A stretch of DNA of 64,000 nucleotides from Actinorhabdospora filicis (lineage in GTDB: Bacteria > Actinomycetota > Actinomycetes > Mycobacteriales > Micromonosporaceae): positions 372,001 to 436,000 of the forward strand of contig NZ_BSTX01000002.1 in NCBI RefSeq assembly GCF_030269765.1, read 5' to 3'. A program made the position numbers and the translations under genes. Shown here in pieces: positions 59,072 through 64,000 of the stretch. The first letter of the stretch is position 1. Each line of letters begins with the position of its first letter. Under the pieces are notes generated by a model that did not search any database, had not been told where the DNA came from, and saw nothing but the letters and a program-made list of their open reading frames with translations.

Positions 59072-59962
59072 CTAGGTGGGGGTGTTTCCGTGACCGGCGG
59101 CGAGGACGGACAGCCCGCGCAGCACCGACAGCTCCGGCCGCTCGGGCAGGACGAAGCGCGGCCGGTGCGAGCTGGTCCACAGGTGAGCCGCGACGTAGTC
59201 CTCGATGGGGGCGGCCACGGCCGTCCCGGCGCGCATGACGCCGCCGGAGAGGATCACGACCTCGGGGTCGTAGGCGTGGCAGAGCGAGACGGCGGTGGCG
59301 CCCCAGGCGCGGATCGCGCGCTCGAAGAGGGCGGTGGCGTGTGCGTCGCCGGACGCGGCGGCGGCGATCATCTCGCGCACGTCGCTCACGGCGTCCCCGC
59401 GTTTCGCGAGCTCGCGGCGCAGTGCCCAGGCTCCGGCGATCGATTCGGCGCAGCCGACGTTGCCGCAGTTGCACAGTGGCGCGTCCAGGTCGACGGTGAG
59501 GTGCCCGCCGAGGATCCCGGCGTGGTCGTGGGCGCCGCGCAGGACGGTGGCGTCCATGACGGCGGCGGTGCCGATGCCGGTGCCCAGCGTCATCAGGACG
59601 GCGTCGCGGGCTCCGGCGGCCGAGCCGGTGGAGATCTCGCCGACCAGGGCCGCGCGGGCGTCGTTTTCGACGACCGCCGGGAGGCCGAAGGCGGTGTCGG
59701 CCCAGGCGCGCAGGTCGAGATCGGCCAGGCGCGGGTGCTTGTCGTGGGCCTTGACGAGGCGTGCGGCCGCGCGGTCGACGACGCCGGGGACGGCGATGCC
59801 GACGGCGGTGGCGGGGGTTTGGGCGAGCAGCGCGCGTCCGGCGTCCTCGACGCGCTCCAGGTCGCCGTCGCCGGCCGGGACGGAGGCGGTGCGCACGGGG
59901 ACGCCGTGGTCGAGGACCCCGAGTTTGACCACGGTTCCGCCGAAGTCGATGCCGAGCTCCAT
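59072..59962 (-). CDS. ROK-family sugar kinase
   Basis: A 296-aa protein from ATG 59962, placed eight bases after GAGGAGG; GTG 59971 lies inside that site. N-terminal phosphate loop IDFGGTVVKLGV, VENDARAA, catalytic LGTGIGTA and the zinc motif CNCGNVGCAES define the ROK family (glucokinase/mannokinase type). It would phosphorylate the sugar freed by the operon's glycosidase. First gene of the operon, 11 bases before the isomerase gene, with the TAACGTTA operators upstream. Confidence 0.95.
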   Translation of the reverse strand: MELGIDFGGTVVKLGVLDHGVPVRTASVPAGDGDLERVEDAGRALLAQTPATAVGIAVPGVVDRAAARLVKAHDKHPRLADLDLRAWADTAFGLPAVVENDARAALVGEISTGSAAGARDAVLMTLGTGIGTAAVMDATVLRGAHDHAGILGGHLTVDLDAPLCNCGNVGCAESIAGAWALRRELAKRGDAVSDVREMIAAAASGDAHATALFERAIRAWGATAVSLCHAYDPEVVILSGGVMRAGTAVAAPIEDYVAAHLWTSSHRPRFVLPERPELSVLRGLSVLAAGHGNTPT

Positions 59963-60018
59963 GCCGTCCACCTCCTCGTTCGTGCCGAACGCGTTAGTCG
60001 ATCATGATACGCCGACTG

Positions 60019-60050
60019 TTGGTAACGTTACCAAGGCGGGTAACGTTACC
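60019..60050. promoter_or_regulatory. Two LacI-type operators, TTGGTAACGTTACCAA and GGTAACGTTACC
   Basis: Operator 1 (60019-60034) is a perfect 16-bp palindrome with the central CG typical of LacI/GalR binding sites. Operator 2 (60039-60050) repeats its 12-bp core. Their centres are 18 bp apart. They lie 57-90 bases upstream of the ROK kinase start, next to the LacI gene. Apart from these, the 59963-60286 gap shows no gene. Confidence 0.85.
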
Positions 60051-60286
60051 AACGGACATGTGGGCTTGACAAGGCCTCGCGTTCACCGGGTTGTCACCCG
60101 AAATGCCACGTGAATCGGTCGTTGAGGGCGATGCCGGGCAGAGCCCGGCGCCCGGGAGCGGCGTGTTCGAGATAGTTCCGGATCGTGCGAGATCGGCTCC
60201 TGATCAGGCCGCATGGATCTTCACCGCACGGTTCGCCCGCCCGGACGCGGGCAGCGGAGAGCCCGGCCATGACCGGATGAGGTTTT

Positions 60287-61333
60287 TCAAGCCCGCTCGC
60301 CGGGACGCGGGAACTCCACCGTCACCGGCAGCTCGACCGTCCGCGCGGGCATGTCCCCGTCCCCGGTCAGCCGCGTGAACAGCAGCGTCGCCGCCTCGCG
60401 GCCGAGCCGGCGTCCGTCGTGGTCGATGACGGTGACCGGCACCGGCATCAGCTCGGAGAGCTCGAAGTCGTCGAAGCTCACGATCGACGGGCGCGGGCCC
60501 GGGAGCCCGTCGTGGATGCGGCGCCCGATCTCGCGCAGCGCGCCGATGGTGTTGCGGTTGTTGGCGCTGAAGATGGCCGTGGGCGCGTCGGGGCGATCGA
60601 GCATCGCCCGCGCCGCGCGGCGGGCGGCGTCCACGTCCTGCTGGTCACGGGCCACGATCGCCGGATCGATCGCCACACCACGCTCGCTCATCGCCTGCTC
60701 GAAACCCCGGTAGCGGCGCTCGCCGGTGAAGACCGAACTGCGGTTTCCGAGGAACCCGATGCGGGTGTGACCGGCGTCCAGCAGCGAGATCGTCCCCCGG
60801 TACGCGCCGCCGACGTCGTCGAGCAGGACCGTGTCGGCCTCCAGGCCCGGCACCCGCCGCGAGGCCAGGACGAGCGGCATGTCCCCCAGCCGCTCCGGGC
60901 GCAGATGCGCCGAGTCGCCGCTGGTCGGGACCAGGATCAGCCCGTCGACCTGCCGCCCGATGAAGTCGCTGACCAGCTGCCGCTCGCGCCCGGCGTCCTC
61001 ACCGGTGTTGCCCAGGATGATGCGGCGGCCGTGCTCGGCGGCGACCTCCTCGACGCCGAGGGCGAAGCTGCCGTAGTAGGGGTTGGCCAGGTTGGTGATC
61101 GCGATGCCGATCAGCCCACTGGGCTGCCCCGGGCGCAGACTGCGCGCGTTCTCATTGCGCTGGTAGCCCAGCTCCCGGACGGCGGCCATGACCCGCTCCT
61201 GCAGGTCCGGGCGCACGTTCAGCCCGCCATTGAGCGTCCGCGAGGCCGTCATCGGGCTCACCCCGGCCAGCCGCGCGACCTCCTTGATCGTGGGCTGATG
61301 GGAACGACCCCGCTCTGGCTGCGATGCCGACAT
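60287..61333 (-). CDS. LacI-family repressor of the carbohydrate operon
   Basis: A 348-aa protein. The helix-turn-helix reads TIKEVARLAGVSPMTASRTLNG, the hinge RVMAAVRELGYQRNENARSLR, and the periplasmic-binding-protein-like core follows (LIGIAITNLANPYYGSFALGVEEVA, LGNTGEDAGRERQ). The long C-terminal extension of sugar sensors is present (IVSFDDFELSELMPVPVTVIDHDGRRLGREAA). It has no TAACGTTA site of its own in front, so the two operators near 60019-60050 are its obvious target and control the operon downstream of it. Confidence 0.95.
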   Translation of the reverse strand: MSASQPERGRSHQPTIKEVARLAGVSPMTASRTLNGGLNVRPDLQERVMAAVRELGYQRNENARSLRPGQPSGLIGIAITNLANPYYGSFALGVEEVAAEHGRRIILGNTGEDAGRERQLVSDFIGRQVDGLILVPTSGDSAHLRPERLGDMPLVLASRRVPGLEADTVLLDDVGGAYRGTISLLDAGHTRIGFLGNRSSVFTGERRYRGFEQAMSERGVAIDPAIVARDQQDVDAARRAARAMLDRPDAPTAIFSANNRNTIGALREIGRRIHDGLPGPRPSIVSFDDFELSELMPVPVTVIDHDGRRLGREAATLLFTRLTGDGDMPARTVELPVTVEFPRPGERA

Positions 61334-61503
61334 ACCCGCCCCCTACGCGTCGTGCGCCGATCCTACGCGGACACACGGTAGTCGAGGGATGTCCGAGAGC
61401 CCCGACCGGTTGGGGCGGGTGTGTCCGAAGGGGAGCGGCGCCCGGCTCTCCTCGGTGGTCCTCATCGTTTCGGCGCCGATGTGACTCAAGACGTGAAGGC
61501 CAG

Positions 61504-61530
61504 GGGCGGCCCGGCACACCCGGGCCGCCC
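61504..61530 (-). terminator. Hairpin after the phosphatase-family gene
   Basis: Arms GGGCGGCCCGG (61504-61514) and CCGGGCCGCCC (61520-61530) with a five-base loop, just after the stop at 61538 on the minus strand. No T tract. Confidence 0.65.
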
Positions 61531-61537
61531 GTGAGGA

Positions 61538-62374
61538 TTAGTGAGTTCCCTTGCGCACCCGGTACTCCACGACCACCGGCAGATGATCGGAGGCCGCCGC
61601 GGCCTCGGTCACCACCCGCGCGCCGACCGCCCGCACATCCGGCGTGGCGAGCACGAAATCGATGCGCGCATGCGGATTCAGCGCGTCATAGGTGTACCCC
61701 GGACCATCCCCGACCGCCGCCCACGCATCGGCGTACACACCGGTGAGCGTGACGATCTCCGGCTGCTCCGGCGTGGCGTTCAAATCGCCGACCAGCACCG
61801 TCCGGCGCTGGCCGAGCAGCGCCACGATCGCATCGGCTTGCGCCTGCCGCTCGGCGGCACTCGTGTGCTGGAGATGCGTCCCGGCGAAGGTCACCCGGGC
61901 ACCGTGCGCCTGCACCGTCGCCCGCAGCAGCCCACGCTGCTCACCGGCCGGAAACTTCGGCAGCAGAGTGTTGCTCCAGTCCAGGATCGGCCACCGCGAC
62001 AGGATCGCCGTCCCGTACTGCCGCCGCGGCAGCCCCTCGGCGGGCGGCGCGAGGTCCAGGTTGGCGCCATAGACGACGCGCATCCCCAGCCGCTTCGCCA
62101 GCAACGCCGGCTGGTCGGCCCAGCCACTGCGCTCACCCCAGTGCCGGTCGACCTCCTGAAGACCGACGATGTCGACGTCCCAGGACTCGATGAACGACGC
62201 GACGCGCTCCAGGTCGACGACATTGTCGCCCCCGGCGCCGTGATGGATGTTGAAACTGGCGACGCGGATCGTCGCGTACGGCGACGCCTGCGCCGGTCCG
62301 GCCAGCGCGAGCGCGCCCGCGGCGAGGCCGAGCCCGCCGCCGACGAGTGCGCGGCGGCTGATGGTGTTGCTCAT
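61538..62374 (-). CDS. Secreted endonuclease/exonuclease/phosphatase-family protein
   Basis: A 278-aa protein from ATG 62374 (GGAGCC upstream). A twin-arginine-style signal (TISRRALVGGGLGLAAGALALAGPAQA) with RR and a long alanine/glycine h-region. The mature part has the family motifs: FNIHHG, LQEVD (metal Glu), THLQHTS, GDLNATPEQ, RIDFVLA and the final SDHLPVV (general-base His). Substrates in this superfamily range from DNA to phospholipid head groups and cannot be told here. Confidence 0.92.
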   Translation of the reverse strand: MSNTISRRALVGGGLGLAAGALALAGPAQASPYATIRVASFNIHHGAGGDNVVDLERVASFIESWDVDIVGLQEVDRHWGERSGWADQPALLAKRLGMRVVYGANLDLAPPAEGLPRRQYGTAILSRWPILDWSNTLLPKFPAGEQRGLLRATVQAHGARVTFAGTHLQHTSAAERQAQADAIVALLGQRRTVLVGDLNATPEQPEIVTLTGVYADAWAAVGDGPGYTYDALNPHARIDFVLATPDVRAVGARVVTEAAAASDHLPVVVEYRVRKGTH

Positions 62375-62556
62375 GTGCGGCTCCAGGGGTGGGGGTGCCC
62401 GGGAGGTTCGATGCGTGCCGATCACCGACATCCGGGCACGGGGGCGAGTTGATGTCGGTCGCCGAGGCTAGCGGAGATCACGCGCCCTTGATCCCTTACG
62501 CGGCAAGAAATCCGCTCATCGGCGGGGTTGCCCGGTGGTATACGGAGAAGCGGCGG

Positions 62557-63165
62557 CTACACATGGCGCCAGGCACCGTCCTCGATCGTGGCGTCGGCGA
62601 GCGTCCCGTCGGCGATCCGGCGCGGCACCTCGCCGGACTCGCGCACCACGCGCTTGAGCCCGTCGGGATGCGTCGGCCAGTTCTCACGGGTGATGGCGCG
62701 TCCGGCGTAGATCGGCTCGTAGCCGATGGCGTACCAGCGCCCCAGCTCGGGCGCATGCGTGGCGAGGGCGTTGATGGCGCGGCGGTGGTACCACTTGGAC
62801 ACCGCCACCAAGGGCAGTCCGGCGTCGATCGCTTCGAGGATGAACGGGCGCGCGTTGATGACGTTCTGCTCGGTGTTCGCGCTCGTACTCTCGACGCGGA
62901 TGCCGTCGGCGGGCACGCCGCGTGCGGCGAGTTCGCCGCGCAGCCACGGGCCTTCGACGCGTCCGTCGTGGCGGTTGATCCCGCCGGTGACGATGATGAG
63001 CGGCGCGAGCCCGGCCGCGTACCGCTCGGCGGCGATCTCGATCGGCGCGATCTGGTTGGTGCCGAAGATGAACACCGCCACCGGCGAGCCCGCCGGAGGC
63101 GGGGCGGTGATGTCCACGAACGCGGTCATCCGGTCGATGCGCTCGGGCGTCAGGTCCCCGGTCAC
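62557..63165 (-). CDS. YdcF/SanA-like DUF218 protein
   Basis: A 202-aa protein from GTG 63165 (CGGAGG six bases upstream). VAVFIFGTNQIAPIEIAAERYAAGLAPLIIVTGG, then STSANTEQNVINARPFILEA, and VSKWYHRRAINALATHAPE follow the DUF218 order (usual VLGGG-like strand changed to FIFGT). DUF218 proteins bind a nucleotide- or cell-envelope-linked ligand. Cytosolic by sequence. No operon partner. Confidence 0.85.
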   Translation of the reverse strand: MTGDLTPERIDRMTAFVDITAPPPAGSPVAVFIFGTNQIAPIEIAAERYAAGLAPLIIVTGGINRHDGRVEGPWLRGELAARGVPADGIRVESTSANTEQNVINARPFILEAIDAGLPLVAVSKWYHRRAINALATHAPELGRWYAIGYEPIYAGRAITRENWPTHPDGLKRVVRESGEVPRRIADGTLADATIEDGAWRHV

Positions 63166-63195
63166 GCGGTCCTCCGTTATCGGGTGGTTCGAGGT

Positions 63196-63234
63196 CGCCC
63201 GGCCGCGCCACCGGTCCCTGAGCGCGGCCGGGCG
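63196..63234 (-). terminator. 13-bp hairpin after the small secreted-protein gene
   Basis: Arms CGCCCGGCCGCGC (63196-63208) and GCGCGGCCGGGCG (63222-63234), 13-base loop, right after the stop of the gene ending at 63240. Confidence 0.65.
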
Positions 63235-63239
63235 GGTCA

Positions 63240-63734
63240 CTACACGGCCGGGGATCCGGTGAGATCCCAGAGCAGGTCGCCCTGGCCGTCCCCGTCACGG
63301 TTGTAGCGGACGGTGGCGTCGGTAGTCCACACGGTGGCCGAGTCGGCCGTGACCCAGTCCCCGTAGTAGGTCTTCTCGCCGGAGCTTTCGGCGTTGATCG
63401 GGCCCCTGGCGAAGACGGCGTGCCGTGACTTCACGACGTCGTCGCGTTCGGTGCGGAGATTGAACTCGAACTTCTCGAAGATCCCGTCGAGGCCGATCGA
63501 TGAGGTGGGTTCCCACTTCACGACGGCGTGGGAGCGCACCTTTCCGCCGCTGCGCGTGATGCACAGGGTGATGGTGATCTTCCGGTCGACCAGGTTGTCG
63601 AAGGTGATGACCTTGGTGTTGCTCTTGCGGGGCGGCTCCGCCTGTGCCGCCAGTGGTGCGGCGGCCACGCCGATGCCGGCCATGATGCCGATGGCGAGCG
63701 CGCCGGTGGCGAGGCGCCGTGCGATCGTGCGCAT
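63240..63734 (-). CDS. Small secreted protein
   Basis: A 164-aa protein from ATG 63734 with AAGGAG upstream. Signal peptide (MRTIARRLATGALAIGIMAG, cleavage after AQA) and a beta-rich mature part of about 130 residues (ITITLCITRSGGKVRSHAVVKWEPT, FEKFEFNLRTERDDVVKSRHAVFARG, YNRDGDGQGDLLWDLTGSP). No cysteine pair, so no disulfide. No family is recognised. Confidence 0.82.
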   Translation of the reverse strand: MRTIARRLATGALAIGIMAGIGVAAAPLAAQAEPPRKSNTKVITFDNLVDRKITITLCITRSGGKVRSHAVVKWEPTSSIGLDGIFEKFEFNLRTERDDVVKSRHAVFARGPINAESSGEKTYYGDWVTADSATVWTTDATVRYNRDGDGQGDLLWDLTGSPAV

Positions 63735-63845
63735 TCTGATCTCCTTCTCGTCTGGTGCGCGGACGCGGTGACGGTATGGAGATGTGCCCTCGATCGGTCC
63801 TGAAACCGTCCTTGGGTACTGCGCTGCAGGAGTTGAGACGCGAAC

Positions 63846-64000
63846 CTAACCTGGGGTGATCTCGCGCCTGCCGTGCCAGCGATCCGGGCGCGCGACGAGG
63901 TCCTCGTAGGCCTCGCGCAGCTCACCGGCCCCCGGGACGCCGCGCGCCTCGGTCGCCTCGACGACCTCCCGTGCCCGCCAGTGGTTGGACGGGACGACGC
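63846..64000 (-). CDS. C-terminal fragment of a gene running off the window
   Basis: The last 50 codons of a minus-strand gene end at TAG 63846-63848. The readable end (NHWRAREVVEATEARGVPGA, then ELREAYEDLVARPDRWHGRRE) is helical and basic and has normal high-GC codon use. The start lies outside the window and the product cannot be identified. Confidence 0.6.
   Translation of the reverse strand, partial: VVPSNHWRAREVVEATEARGVPGAGELREAYEDLVARPDRWHGRREITPG

Noticed and set aside
60100..60286. Possible small gene between the LacI gene and the operators
   Set aside because: No ribosome site and arginine/proline-rich translation; nothing coding is visible.

Overview
The window is high-GC actinomycete DNA. 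The evidence is the paired Scr1-type XRE regulators with DUF397 partners, a BTAD/NB-ARC/TPR regulator, many PknB-type kinases, a mycothiol-dependent isomerase-type protein, dense ATGA/GTGA start-stop overlaps and several apparently leaderless genes. The genus cannot be fixed from sequence reading alone. I saw no rRNA or tRNA gene, no CRISPR array and no insertion sequence.

0-15 kb holds the 3' part of an AfsR/SARP-like regulator, a membrane Ser/Thr kinase, a GT39-type membrane glycosyltransferase, and a minus-strand group ending in a 53-aa cysteine-rich peptide that resembles a modified-peptide precursor. A NarL-type two-component system follows, then a small type VII-secretion-like cluster (long WXG-like protein, EspC-like protein, YbaB-like protein). 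Next come a MerR regulator with a textbook long-spacer promoter, a four-gene chain of overlapping small genes, and an XRE/DUF397 pair.

15-24.5 kb is a signalling island: FHA-kinase, a ClpA/ClpC-type AAA+ unfoldase with a ClpP-docking-like LGF tripeptide, an FHA-wHTH protein, a kinase-WD40 protein, a small orphan and a TPR protein. Together they look like phospho-signalling coupled to regulated proteolysis. LigA and a two-S1-domain protein follow.

28.3-30.6 kb is visibly less GC-rich. It carries a two-gene DUF262 + HEPN (Rx4H) cassette of the anti-phage type, flanked by a degraded minus-strand ORF and a frameshifted peptide deformylase remnant. 30.7-43.5 kb is mixed: small secreted and membrane proteins, a HIT protein, an ECF sigma factor operon, a second XRE/DUF397 pair, a regulator with TTTGTAGA inverted repeats followed by a long-form inositol-3-phosphate synthase, a truncated phosphotransferase and an Hsp70-like ATPase with a four-helix membrane tail.

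43.6-46 kb is a degraded region: a decapitated TPR protein lies back to back with a DddA-like (SCP1.201-like) deaminase toxin split by a frameshift, followed by its Imm1-like partner. 46.1-46.9 kb is a guanidine-III (ykkC-III) riboswitch in front of a two-subunit SMR exporter. 47.4-49.7 kb has an EamA transporter fused in frame to a peptide with a 60-bp tandem repeat, and an alpha/beta hydrolase.

49.8-61.3 kb is one carbohydrate operon on the minus strand: ROK kinase, mannose-6-phosphate-isomerase-like protein, ABC binding protein and two permeases, an (alpha/alpha)6-type glycosidase, an SGNH esterase and a secreted propeller-like protein. It has two TAACGTTA operators upstream and an adjacent LacI regulator. 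The window ends with a secreted endonuclease/exonuclease/phosphatase-family protein, a YdcF/SanA-like protein, a small secreted protein and a truncated gene.
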